From contig NZ_CP139438.1 of NCBI RefSeq assembly GCF_034258515.1, positions 124,001-188,000 of the forward strand: DNA of 64,000 bases. The letters run 5' to 3'. The stretch comes from Pseudarthrobacter oxydans. Lineage in GTDB: Bacteria; Actinomycetota; Actinomycetes; Actinomycetales; Micrococcaceae. Under the pieces are notes generated by a model that saw only the letters and a list, made by a program, of their open reading frames with translations, searched no databases and was not told the origin of the DNA. Of the stretch, positions 53,996 through 62,831 are shown one piece after another (the stretch's first letter is position 1; each line of letters opens with the position of its first letter). The position numbers and the translations under genes were made by a program.

Positions 53996-54087
53996 GCCGA
54001 GGATCCGGTCATCGGGGCCGGAACAGCCGCGGGGAGTCCTGCGCGGCGAAGCGTGGCAACCGCAGGGGCGCAGGCCGGCTCGGTCAT
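53983..54087 (-). CDS. Short ORF overlapping the lipoprotein start
   Basis: 34 codons; GAAGGAGGACCC directly precedes its ATG at 54087. Its stop lies 13 bp inside the lipoprotein gene in another frame, whose own start has a poor ribosome site. This is the layout of a translationally coupled leader. It contains two Cys (begins MTEPACAPAV). Real expression is uncertain. Confidence 0.4.
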   Translation of the reverse strand: MTEPACAPAVATLRRAGLPAAVPAPMTGSSACVF

Positions 54088-54386
54088 GGGTCCTCCTTCG
54101 CGGACAACGTTTATGTTCAAGACTATCGGCCCAATGGCAGGACGCTGTCCGGTACAACGAGCCTGCGGCGGGTTCCGTTTCACCCCGGTCAGCCGGCCGG
54201 GCGGGTAGGGAGTTTCGGCCCTTGCGGTGTACTTGAGGTTGGCATCACACTGGGGGGCAACAGTGGCAGGCACCTCCTGAAGGGCATAAGTCATAGGCGG
54301 TGAACTGTTCAGGATCGCGGCGGGCTTGGATGGTTCTGCACCGTCCGGGCACAGCTCCCGGGATGCCCGGGGTGAGCAGGATAGCC

Positions 54387-54827
54387 GTGACCGCTGACCA
54401 TTCCTCCCACCACATGCACCGGGGAGCGGGGGCGCGGGGCGGAGCGATTCCTGCCGGACCGGGCATCCGGGGCAGGATCCAGGCGCTATGGCACACTGTG
54501 GTCGGCGCCGTCGGCCTGATCATGGGGCTGTTGCCGCACGTTCTGCACCACATCGGCCTGCTCGCCGGGACTGCCCTGGTGGCAGGGTCCGGCGGCACGG
54601 CACTTTTCGGCGCGCTGGGGCTTCTGGCATCGGTTCCCCTGCTGGTCCGGCTTTACCGGCGGTTTGGCAGCTGGATCGCACCGGTGCTGGGACTGCTGGT
54701 TTTCGCCGCCATGTTTTCCCTGTCCGCGTTTGTCATAGGTCCCGCGATCAGCGGCACCGGGACGGACATAACCCCCGGACCGGTGCCCACCGTGGATCAC
54801 ACCGGAGGGCATACCGGCGGCCACTGA
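54387..54827 (+). CDS. Small membrane protein with His-rich ends, copper island
   Basis: 146 aa from GTG 54387 (AGGA five bases upstream). HSSHHMH at the N-terminus and HTGGHTGGH at the C-terminus could bind copper. Three hydrophobic helices lie between (VGLIMGLLPHVLHHIGLLAG, LFGALGLLASVPLLV, VLGLLVFAAMFSLSAFVIG). No family recognised. The frame is open upstream to 54300, without support. Confidence 0.65.
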   Translation: MTADHSSHHMHRGAGARGGAIPAGPGIRGRIQALWHTVVGAVGLIMGLLPHVLHHIGLLAGTALVAGSGGTALFGALGLLASVPLLVRLYRRFGSWIAPVLGLLVFAAMFSLSAFVIGPAISGTGTDITPGPVPTVDHTGGHTGGH

Positions 54828-54938
54828 ACGCCCGTGTTCGTGTGAGCGCGCCAGGTCGTGGGGCATCCGGGAAACATCTGTTTTCCTCGGGCCGTTTGAC
54901 CCTTTCCCCGTGCCGTGGTGCGGCCAATACTTTCCGGT

Positions 54939-55211
54939 ATGAGCACTAGCCCGGAGCCGCAGCTTCCCATACCCAGGCCGTCGGGGCCTTGGGCGCAGGG
55001 GCTGCTGACGGTCCTTATCGCGGCCACCGCGGTGTACCTGGTCACGAACCACTGGCTGCATGTCCTGGACGCGTTGCCGTACCTGTGGGTGGTGCTGATG
55101 ATGTCGATGCATCTCTTCATGCATGGCGGCCACGGCCATGCCGGTCACGGTGGCGCTGGCCGTGGTGCGGGCCGGCGGCACTCCGGAGGGGGTGCCGGGC
55201 ATGCCCACTGA
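54939..55211 (+). CDS. DUF2933-like small membrane protein
   Basis: 90 aa. One or two helices (TVLIAATAVYLVTNHWLHVL, YLWVVLMMSMHLFMH) followed by a His/Gly tail (GGHGHAGHGG, GAGHAH). DUF2933 proteins accompany copper genes; the histidines suggest metal binding. TACTTT lies five bases before the ATG, and no Shine-Dalgarno is visible, so it may be leaderless. Overlaps the next gene by 11 bp. Confidence 0.75.
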   Translation: MSTSPEPQLPIPRPSGPWAQGLLTVLIAATAVYLVTNHWLHVLDALPYLWVVLMMSMHLFMHGGHGHAGHGGAGRGAGRRHSGGGAGHAH

Positions 55212-55872
55212 CTACGGGTATGACCTGTGGTGGCTGGTTATCCTCAATTCGGCCGTGTTCATCATTTTCGCGTTCAGTTTTGTCCGGCCCAGGACGAAGC
55301 TGGACTGGCGCGCCCTGGGCGGTTTCTCTGCTTTCATCGTGGCGCTCTTTACCGAGATGTACGGTTTTCCCCTGACCATCTATCTGCTGTCGGGCTGGCT
55401 GGGGAACCGGGTCCCGGGCCTGGACCTGCTGAGCCATAACACGGGTCATTTGTGGCAGGACCTCACGGGATGGCAGGGGGACCCACACCTGAGCCCGCTG
55501 CACCTCCTCAGCAATGTGCTGATCGCAGCCGGTTTCATGCTGCTTTACCTGTCCTGGCAGGTCCTGTTCGCCGCGCAGCGCGAGCACCGGCTGGCCACGT
55601 CGGGCCCCTACGCAAAGGTGCGGCATCCGCAGTACATGGGGTTTTTGACGATCATGGCCGGGTTCCTGCTGCAGTGGCCCACGCTGCTGACACTGCTGAT
55701 GTTCCCGGTCCTGGTCATCGTGTACCTTCGCCTGGCCCGGAAGGAGGAGCGGATGATGGAGGCCGAGTTCGGCGAAGCCTATGCCGCGTACCGCCGGGAG
55801 GTCCCCGGCTTCGTCCCCCGGTCCGGTCGGGGCCGTGCCGGGACCGGGCAGAAGTTGCAGGAAGGCCCGTGA
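55201..55872 (+). CDS. Isoprenylcysteine carboxylmethyltransferase-family membrane protein
   Basis: 223 aa, about five helices. GPYAKVRHPQYMGFL is the conserved ICMT/PEMT motif, followed by RLARKEERMMEAEFGEAYAAYRREVPGFVP. The substrate in bacteria is unknown; S-adenosylmethionine use is likely. ATG 55201 sits in the end of the DUF2933-like gene after CCGGAGGGGG. Confidence 0.85.
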   Translation: MPTDYGYDLWWLVILNSAVFIIFAFSFVRPRTKLDWRALGGFSAFIVALFTEMYGFPLTIYLLSGWLGNRVPGLDLLSHNTGHLWQDLTGWQGDPHLSPLHLLSNVLIAAGFMLLYLSWQVLFAAQREHRLATSGPYAKVRHPQYMGFLTIMAGFLLQWPTLLTLLMFPVLVIVYLRLARKEERMMEAEFGEAYAAYRREVPGFVPRSGRGRAGTGQKLQEGP

Positions 55873-55909
55873 CAGCCATGCGGGCGACGACGGCCTGAAG
55901 GGTGGCATC

Positions 55910-57016
55910 ATGCTGTTCCTGGCGGTAAAGAACCTCGTCCAGGAGAAAACCCGGCTGCTGATCAGCGTGGGCGGGGTCGCGTTCAGCGTGCTGCTGATCA
56001 TGAGCATCCAGGGCCTGTATCAGGGCTGGAGCAACAAGATCGGTGAGTACATCCGCACTGTCCCTGCCGATTACTGGATCACCCAGACGGGCGCGACGGA
56101 CATGTTCCACACCCCCTCCGTGCTGCCCCTGACCGTCAGGGATTTCCTGAGCGGGGTTGACGGTGTTGCCAGCGCCAAGCCCTTCAGCGGCCGCCGGGTG
56201 GCGTTCGCGCATAACGGCAAGGACATCAACCTCTACGTCATTGCCGATGACACGGAGAATAATGTCGGCGCACCCGCCCGGGTGGTCGAGGGCAAAGCCG
56301 TGCCCGATAAGGGCGAAATCATCATCGACCGGGTGGTAGGGCGCAGCCAGGACATCAGGATCGGGGACACCATCCCCGTCGCAGGCAGGACGCTGAAGGT
56401 CGCCGGCTACTCCGAGGGCGGATACATCCTCAGCTTCTCCTTCGCGTTCACCACCAAGGAAGACGCCGAAAGGATCCTGCAGCTCCCCGGAGCCACCAAC
56501 TTTTTCCTTGTCACCGTCAAGGACGGCACCGACGCCGGCGCGGTCGCATCCCGGATCGAAGCGGACCCCGCGGTGGACGCGATCACCAAGGACAGGTTCG
56601 TGGAGAACAACACAAACATCGTCCGGGACACCTTCCTGCCCATCATCCTGGTGCTGCTCTTAATCGGGATTGCCGTGGGCATGACCGTGATCGGCCTGAC
56701 CATCTTCACCTCAACCATCGAAAAAGCGCGCGAATACGGTGTCCTGAAAGCCATCGGGGTAAGCAACCGCCAGCTCTACACCGTTGTGATCGAACAGGCC
56801 ATCACCGCCGCCGTGCTCGGGTACCTCGTCGGGGCAGGCCTTGCCTTGGCCGTCAGCGGGGCCGCGGGAATCTATGTCCCGGAGTTCATCACGGAAATCC
56901 GCTGGCTGGACGCCGCCTGGATCCTCGCGGTCACACTGGTGATGGCCGTGGTGGCTTCACTGCTGCCGGTGCGCCGGCTGTCACGGATCGACCCGGCGGA
57001 GGTGTTCCGGGCATGA
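55910..57016 (+). CDS. ABC transporter permease (FtsX/MacB-like)
   Basis: 368 aa. Helix near residues 16-38, a large extracytoplasmic domain (about 40-240), then three C-terminal helices (LVLLLIGIAVGMTVIGLTIF, AITAAVLGYLVGAGLALAV, AAWILAVTLVMAVVASLLP). The end PVRRLSRIDPAEVFRA is typical of FtsX-domain permeases. ATGA overlap with the ATPase that follows. Probably an exporter or mechanotransmission pair in the copper island. Confidence 0.87.
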   Translation: MLFLAVKNLVQEKTRLLISVGGVAFSVLLIMSIQGLYQGWSNKIGEYIRTVPADYWITQTGATDMFHTPSVLPLTVRDFLSGVDGVASAKPFSGRRVAFAHNGKDINLYVIADDTENNVGAPARVVEGKAVPDKGEIIIDRVVGRSQDIRIGDTIPVAGRTLKVAGYSEGGYILSFSFAFTTKEDAERILQLPGATNFFLVTVKDGTDAGAVASRIEADPAVDAITKDRFVENNTNIVRDTFLPIILVLLLIGIAVGMTVIGLTIFTSTIEKAREYGVLKAIGVSNRQLYTVVIEQAITAAVLGYLVGAGLALAVSGAAGIYVPEFITEIRWLDAAWILAVTLVMAVVASLLPVRRLSRIDPAEVFRA

Positions 57017-57741
57017 GAATTGTCGACGTCCAGGACGTGTCCAAGACCTTCGGGTCCGGGCACACCGCCGTGACCGCGGTGGAGCACGTGTCCCTGAGCG
57101 TTGACCCCGGGGACATCGTGCTCGTCATGGGCCCCTCCGGATCCGGGAAAACAACCCTGCTGTCCATGATCGGCACGCTCATGTCCCCTTCCGGCGGCCG
57201 GATCCTCATTGCCGGGCAGGACACCTCCAACCTTTCACCTGCGCAACTGTCCCGGCTGCGGCTGCGCGAATTCGGTTTCGTCTTCCAGACCTTTAACCTG
57301 CTCTCGGCCCTGACTGCCGAGGAAAACGTCATGCTGCCACTGATCACGGCGGGAACACCGAGGAAAGCGGCGCGGACAAAAGCCCGGGCCGCGCTGGAAC
57401 AACTCCAGCTCGGACACCGGCTGCGGAACCTGCCCCGGGACCTCTCCGGCGGCGAGAAGCAACGCGTGGCCATCGCACGGTCCCTGGCGAACGACCCGCG
57501 GCTGATCCTCGCCGACGAACCCACCGCCAACCTGGACGCGAAAACAGGCCAGGACGTGACCCTGCTCCTGTGCGGGACGGCCTGCCGGGAAAATCGGGCC
57601 GTCATCATCGTCAGCCACGACCAGCGGCTGCGGACCGCGGCCAAACGTGTCCTCACCATTGAAGACGGCCGGCTCACCGCCGAAGAAGCCGGGGAACACA
57701 ACCGCTACTGCAGCATGCACCCGGAAGCGGCACCGGCATGA
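57013..57741 (+). CDS. ABC transporter ATPase with a heavy-metal-binding-like tail
   Basis: 242 aa. Walker A GPSGSGKTT, signature LSGGEKQRVAIARSL, Walker B LILADEPTANLD, and VSHD switch His: a MacB/LolD-type ATPase. The last 14 residues contain RYCSMHPE (231-238), which resembles the YxCPMHP heavy-metal-binding module found in copper proteins. Overlaps the permease and the LOG-family gene by 4 bp each. Confidence 0.9.
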   Translation: MRIVDVQDVSKTFGSGHTAVTAVEHVSLSVDPGDIVLVMGPSGSGKTTLLSMIGTLMSPSGGRILIAGQDTSNLSPAQLSRLRLREFGFVFQTFNLLSALTAEENVMLPLITAGTPRKAARTKARAALEQLQLGHRLRNLPRDLSGGEKQRVAIARSLANDPRLILADEPTANLDAKTGQDVTLLLCGTACRENRAVIIVSHDQRLRTAAKRVLTIEDGRLTAEEAGEHNRYCSMHPEAAPA

Positions 57742-58415
57742 AAATGACCGATGAAGAACTGCTCGCAGTCCTCGCCGACCCGGCCGATGACCCGGCCCGG
57801 ATGGAACGGATCAGCACCGAAATCGACGCCGGATTCAGCCTCCTCTCACACCGGCTCGGCAAAGCAGTCGCCGTCTTCGGATCAGCACGCCCCGGCCCCC
57901 AGGATCCCCGCTACGCGGTGGCCCGGACCTTGGGCGCCCGGTGCGCAAAGGCCGGGTTCGCCGTGATTACCGGGGGCGGCCCGGGACTGATGGAAGCTGC
58001 CAACCGCGGCGCCACGGAAGCCGGCGGCACCTCGGTCGGACTGGGTATCGAACTTCCGAGGGAACAGGTGTTGAACCCTTATGTCGATGTGTCCATGACT
58101 TTCCGGTACTTCTTCGCCCGAAAACTCATGTTCGTGCGCTACGCCTCGGCCTTTGTTGTCCTTCCCGGCGGGTTCGGCACACTTGATGAACTCTTTGAAG
58201 CCCTCACCCTCGTCCAGACCGGCAAAATCCATGAGTTTCCCGTCGTCCTGATCGGGACCAGGCACTGGACCGGACTGACCGACTGGATCCGGGAGCAGCT
58301 CCAAAGCCAGGGATTCATTGCAGCCCAGGACATCCGCCTGCTGCGGTGCACCGACGACATCGACGAAGCCGTGGAATTGATCCAGCACTGCCACCTGCGC
58401 CAGCTCGCCCGGTGA
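57738..58415 (+). CDS. LOG-family (TIGR00730) nucleoside monophosphate phosphoribohydrolase
   Basis: 225 aa Rossmann-like protein. FGSARPGPQDPRY and the catalytic PGGFGTLDELFE motif are intact, as is ITGGGPGLMEAANRGA. The family cleaves cytokinin-type or AMP ribosides to base and ribose 5-phosphate; the physiological substrate here is unknown. Coupled to the ABC ATPase by ATGA. Confidence 0.88.
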   Translation: MKMTDEELLAVLADPADDPARMERISTEIDAGFSLLSHRLGKAVAVFGSARPGPQDPRYAVARTLGARCAKAGFAVITGGGPGLMEAANRGATEAGGTSVGLGIELPREQVLNPYVDVSMTFRYFFARKLMFVRYASAFVVLPGGFGTLDELFEALTLVQTGKIHEFPVVLIGTRHWTGLTDWIREQLQSQGFIAAQDIRLLRCTDDIDEAVELIQHCHLRQLAR

Positions 58416-58604
58416 TCCGGGCCGCGATGAATGTGCCGCCCGCTGAACAGCCCCGGACGCCGGGGACCAAAGACTCTGACGCTTCCCGGCGCCAAGGACG
58501 ATAGTGAACGGTAGGGCAGTGGTGCATTGCTCCCACGCGGTGAAGGTCCGGCAACGGGTGAAACGCCCGCTGCCTTCCCGGACAACCCTGCGAAAGGACC
58601 CGCG

Positions 58605-61073
58605 ATGACTGCTGACAGGAAGGCCACCGCCGACGGAGCAGTAGACGCTCCTTTGAAGAGCACCGTCGTGGAGGTGCGGGGCCTGCACTGGGCGACCTCC
58701 AAAGCGGTCATTGAACGCGTGCTGCTGCAGCGGCCCGGAGTCACCGCCGTCGATGCGAACCCCGTCGCCCAGACCGCCACCGTGAAGTTCGACCCGTCAC
58801 TTACGTCCGTGAAGCAGATCTCCGGATGGGTCCGGGACTGCGGATACCACTGCCGGGGCGAATCGGTCCCGGATCACGTGTGCTACCCCATGGACGAGCC
58901 CCTGCACGCCCCGGCCAGGACCCAGGGTGCCGGGCATGCCCATCCGGCGGCCGGCGAACATGCAGGCCACGGCCCCGCCGGCCACGGGGCGATGCACGGA
59001 ACCCCGCAGGAGATGATGGGCCACGGCGGACACCACGCCGGGATGTCGATGGATGACATGGTCAGGGACATGCGCAACCGGTTCCTGGTGGCCGCCGTCC
59101 TGTCCATCGGTGTGACGCTCTGGTCCCCGATGGGCCGGGACATGCTCGGCTTCACCGCCCCGACACCGTTCGGGCTCCGCGATGACGTCATGGCCCTGAT
59201 CCTGTCCCTGCCCGTCATCTTTTACTCCGCCTGGATCTTCTTCGACGGCGCCTACCGGGCACTGAAGGCCCGCACCCTGGACATGATGGTCCTGGTCGCG
59301 ATTGCCGTCGGCACCGGCTGGCTCTACAGCGTGTGGGTTACACTCACCGGCGGCGGGGAAGTGTTCTACGAAGCCGCCACCGTCCTGGCCGCCTTCGTGC
59401 TGCTGGGCCATTGGTTTGAAATGCGCGCCCGCGGCGGGGCGAATGAGGCCATCCGGACCCTGCTCGAACTCGCACCTCCGGTCGCGGTCGTCATCCGCGA
59501 GGGCGGGACAGTGGAGATCCCCACCTCCGAAGTCCTGGTGGGGGACCTGCTGCTGATCCGGCCAGGATCCAAAATCCCCGTCGACGGGCAGGTCGAAGAG
59601 GGCCAATCGGAGGTTGATGAGTCCATGGTCACCGGGGAGAGCCTCCCGGTCGCCAAGACCACCGGCTCCGAGGTGATTGGCGCGTCCATCAACACCAGCG
59701 GCACCCTGAGGGTCCGGGCCACCAAGGTCGGGGCCGACACCGCCCTGGCCCAGATCGTCGCCCTCGTCCAGGAAGCCCAGAACTCCAAGGCCCCCGGCCA
59801 GCGGCTGGCCGACCGGGCCGCGTTCTGGCTGGTCCTGGTCGCCCTGGTCGGCGGAACCGTGACGTTCGCGGCCTGGCTCGCCCTCGGCGCGGGGGTCCAA
59901 ACCGCGCTGCTGTTCGCCATCACCGTCGTCGTCATCACCTGCCCGGACGCCCTGGGCCTGGCCACACCGACAGCCATCATGGTCGGAACCGGCCTCGGGG
60001 CCAAACGCGGCGTACTGTTCAAGAACGCCACTGCCCTGGAGGTTTCCGCCCGGATCGATACTGTCGTGATGGACAAGACCGGAACTCTCACCAAGGGCGA
60101 ACCGGAAGTCACCGACGTCGTCGTTGAGGGCATTGACCAAGGAGAACTGCTGGCCCTGGTCGCCGCCGTGGAAAAGGAATCCGAACATCCCCTCGCCGCG
60201 GCAGTGGTTCGGCACGCCGAGGAACACGGCGCCGCCCCCCTGGACGCCAGCGACTTCCTGAACGTTCCCGGCCACGGGGCCGGCGCAACCGTCGGGGGGC
60301 GCAAGGTCCTGGTGGGCAACCGAAAACTCATGGCAGACGAGAACATCGAACTGGGGCCGCTGGCTGCGGTGCGCAGCGAGCTGGCAGGAACCGGACGGAC
60401 CGCCGTGCTCGTCGCCGTCGACGGCCGTGCCGCGGCCGTGGTGGCCCTGGCGGACGCCGCCCGGGAAACCGCGCCGGCGGCGATAGCTGCCCTGCACGAG
60501 GCCGGGATCGAAGTCGTCATGCTCACGGGCGATAACGAAGCCACCGCCCAAAGGATCGCCGGCCAGCTCGGCATCGACACCGTCATCGCGGAAGTGCTCC
60601 CGGGGGACAAATCAGCGAAGATTGCCGAACTGCAACAGGAGGGCAGGAAAGTCGCCATGGTCGGCGACGGCGTCAACGACGCCCCAGCCCTGGCCCAGGC
60701 TGACCTTGGCATCGCCATCGGTGCCGGCACCGACGTGGCCATCGAAACGGCCGACGTCGTGCTGATGCGCTCGGACCCGCTGGACGTGCCCATCGCCCTG
60801 CGCATCGGCAAAGGAACCCAGCGGAAGATGCGCCAAAACCTGGGCTGGGCTGTCGGATACAACGCAATAGCCCTGCCCATCGCGGCAGGGGTGTTCGCGT
60901 TCGCCGGGATCGTCCTCAGCCCCGAGATCGCGGCCCTGTCGATGTCAGGTTCCAGCTTCCTGGTCGCCGTCAACGCCCTGCTGCTCAAAAGGCTCCGGCT
61001 GCCCCGGCCCGAAACGCCCGAGGCCACCACCGCCCGCCCGGCCCGGCCGCTGGCCCCGGCCGGCAACCGTTAG
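58605..61073 (+). CDS. Heavy-metal (copper-type) P1B ATPase with CPD motif
   Basis: 822 aa. An HMA-like domain at about 20-85 has GLHWATS where GMxCxxC is expected, so the metal cysteines are lost. A His/Met-rich stretch follows (110-150: [14 protein letters not shown]). The membrane part has CPD (446-448, [12 protein letters not shown]) in place of CPC or [17 protein letters not shown] (phosphorylated Asp490), HP (SEHPLAAAV) and [14 protein letters not shown] are intact. Copper or silver export is likely; the metal is not certain. ATG 58605 follows AAAGGA. Confidence 0.9.
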   Translation: MTADRKATADGAVDAPLKSTVVEVRGLHWATSKAVIERVLLQRPGVTAVDANPVAQTATVKFDPSLTSVKQISGWVRDCGYHCRGESVPDHVCYPMDEPLHAPARTQGAGHAHPAAGEHAGHGPAGHGAMHGTPQEMMGHGGHHAGMSMDDMVRDMRNRFLVAAVLSIGVTLWSPMGRDMLGFTAPTPFGLRDDVMALILSLPVIFYSAWIFFDGAYRALKARTLDMMVLVAIAVGTGWLYSVWVTLTGGGEVFYEAATVLAAFVLLGHWFEMRARGGANEAIRTLLELAPPVAVVIREGGTVEIPTSEVLVGDLLLIRPGSKIPVDGQVEEGQSEVDESMVTGESLPVAKTTGSEVIGASINTSGTLRVRATKVGADTALAQIVALVQEAQNSKAPGQRLADRAAFWLVLVALVGGTVTFAAWLALGAGVQTALLFAITVVVITCPDALGLATPTAIMVGTGLGAKRGVLFKNATALEVSARIDTVVMDKTGTLTKGEPEVTDVVVEGIDQGELLALVAAVEKESEHPLAAAVVRHAEEHGAAPLDASDFLNVPGHGAGATVGGRKVLVGNRKLMADENIELGPLAAVRSELAGTGRTAVLVAVDGRAAAVVALADAARETAPAAIAALHEAGIEVVMLTGDNEATAQRIAGQLGIDTVIAEVLPGDKSAKIAELQQEGRKVAMVGDGVNDAPALAQADLGIAIGAGTDVAIETADVVLMRSDPLDVPIALRIGKGTQRKMRQNLGWAVGYNAIALPIAAGVFAFAGIVLSPEIAALSMSGSSFLVAVNALLLKRLRLPRPETPEATTARPARPLAPAGNR

Positions 61074-61090
61074 CCGCCCGGGCCAAGACC

Positions 61091-61489
61091 TCAGCCGGTT
61101 ACTGTGTCGCCGTGCCGGTGGGCGACCTTCCATGCACCGTCCTCGCGGCGGTAAATCTGGGTTGCCCGGAGCACGTAGCTGCGCGGTTCGCCGTCGACCG
61201 AGGCTGAAGTGTGTTCCAGGCCCGCCGTATATGCCATGTCGCCCACAATGTCGTAGGCCTGCAACTCGAATCTGTACGAAGTGCAGTTGGAGAACTGCCT
61301 GGCAAGGCCCGTGAACAAGTCGTCCAGTTCCTGCTGTCCGAAGGCATTGCGCCATGCGCCAAGGACGCTCACGGGTTCGTTGCGGGACCAGAGTGCCCTG
61401 CGCGGGGCGGCATTACCGTTATGAATGGCGAGTTCCGCAGCGTGCAGCTCGGTCCTCACCCAGTCCAGGAAATCGGCGCGATCGCTCAT
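61091..61489 (-). CDS. SnoaL-like / NTF2-fold protein
   Basis: 132 aa. RRALWSRNEPVSVLGAW and the C-terminal YVLRATQIYRREDGAWKVAHRHGD are typical of SnoaL-like/DUF4440 cone folds. No catalytic residues can be named. Convergent with the P-type ATPase. Confidence 0.85.
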   Translation of the reverse strand: MSDRADFLDWVRTELHAAELAIHNGNAAPRRALWSRNEPVSVLGAWRNAFGQQELDDLFTGLARQFSNCTSYRFELQAYDIVGDMAYTAGLEHTSASVDGEPRSYVLRATQIYRREDGAWKVAHRHGDTVTG

Positions 61490-61562
61490 GCCACCAGTAT
61501 GATCCCGGCACCTCGGCCGCTGCGACCCCTTCCTCCGGTCCGGCTGCGGCCCTCACGCCCCC

Positions 61563-62831
61563 TCAGCCGCTGAACGCCGTCGTCCTGGCAACACCGTCGT
61601 AGCCGCCCGAAGGCGCCTTGAGCCCGTAAAGGGCACCGACGGTCGGGGCCACGTCCACCGTCCGCGCAGGATTAGAGGACGTCCGGCCGCGGAGCACCCG
61701 GGGGCTGCCGCCGGAGATGAAGAACGGGATGGGTTCGGTGGCGGGATGCCCGTGGTTGCCGGGTATGGGATTCGAGACGATGTAAGGGTCCGAGAACCGC
61801 CAGCCGGCACGGCAGAAGGCCACCAGGTCGCCGGCCTCCGCCCCCAGCCGCAGCTCGGCAGGTGCCTGCACCGACAGCACGCCGGGGTGTGATTCGACCA
61901 GGGAACGCACGGCCTGGAGGCCGGCCGCCTTCTGCTCCGAGGGGCCGGTCCAGTACAACAGGTCCGCACCGCCGTTCTGGGCCACGGTGATGGAGGACCG
62001 GAGGTCCGGCCGGGCCTGGAGGATCAGGTCCACCGAAACCACATTGGTGGGCAGTGACCAGTCCATGGAGTGGTCCGCAAGCACCACCAGGACACTGGAC
62101 TCCCACTTGCCCGTATCAACCAGGTGGTCCACCAGCCGGCCCACCTGCAGGTCGGTGTCCGCGAGGGCAGCCGTGCGCGCGGCCTGCAGCGTGGTCCCGG
62201 TCAGGTCCGAGTGCCCCATCCGGTCAACGTCGCCGAGGTTGGTGAACGTGAAGTCCGGGTCGGGGCCGCTAACGATGGCCAGCAGGGCGTCCATGGTCGC
62301 GGCGTCCGGCGCGTGTCCTGTCACGGGCAGCAGGGGATAAGGCTCCCAGCGGTAGCTTGCCCGCGTGCCGAAGATTCCGTAGAGGTACTTCTTGCTCAGG
62401 ACGGAGGCGGTGGTGAAGCCGGAGTCGCGCAGGCGTTCAAGCAGCGTGGGAAAGCGGAGGTCGGTTTCGCGGTCCATGTCCCTGGCTGCCCCCTCGGCGG
62501 GATCGTAAACCGAGTTGGCGGGGACTCCGGACCTGTCCGGCCGGACGCCGGTCATCATCATGACGTGGTTCGGGATCGTCTCCATCACCGGCAGCGACCT
62601 GGCGGCAGGGAAGTTGGTGCCCTGCGTCCGCAGCGCGGCGAGCCGCGGGGTCAGCTCAGGGGTGATCTCGTCCGGCCGGCAGCCGTCCACCACAAGGACA
62701 TAGGTGCGCGTCCGGGCGGTGCCGGGATTCGTCGCCGGGCCGGCCCACGACGTGCCGGGCGCCGCTGAAAGGACGACGGCGGCACTTCCGGCGCCGGCGA
62801 GGCGCAGGAACTGGCGGCGGTCCGGGTTCAC
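61563..62831 (-). CDS. Tat-exported type I phosphodiesterase/alkaline phosphatase superfamily protein
   Basis: 422 aa. RRQFLRLAGAG is a twin-arginine signal, cleaved near SWA-GP. Metal-site residues of the nucleotide pyrophosphatase fold are seen: VLVVDGCRPDE, ETIPNHVMMMTG (Thr nucleophile region is altered), GDVDRMGH, LADHSMD and GNHGH. It hydrolyses phosphodiesters or phosphomonoesters outside the cell. ATG 62831 overlaps the phoD stop, so the pair is one operon. Confidence 0.88.
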   Translation of the reverse strand: MNPDRRQFLRLAGAGSAAVVLSAAPGTSWAGPATNPGTARTRTYVLVVDGCRPDEITPELTPRLAALRTQGTNFPAARSLPVMETIPNHVMMMTGVRPDRSGVPANSVYDPAEGAARDMDRETDLRFPTLLERLRDSGFTTASVLSKKYLYGIFGTRASYRWEPYPLLPVTGHAPDAATMDALLAIVSGPDPDFTFTNLGDVDRMGHSDLTGTTLQAARTAALADTDLQVGRLVDHLVDTGKWESSVLVVLADHSMDWSLPTNVVSVDLILQARPDLRSSITVAQNGGADLLYWTGPSEQKAAGLQAVRSLVESHPGVLSVQAPAELRLGAEAGDLVAFCRAGWRFSDPYIVSNPIPGNHGHPATEPIPFFISGGSPRVLRGRTSSNPARTVDVAPTVGALYGLKAPSGGYDGVARTTAFSG

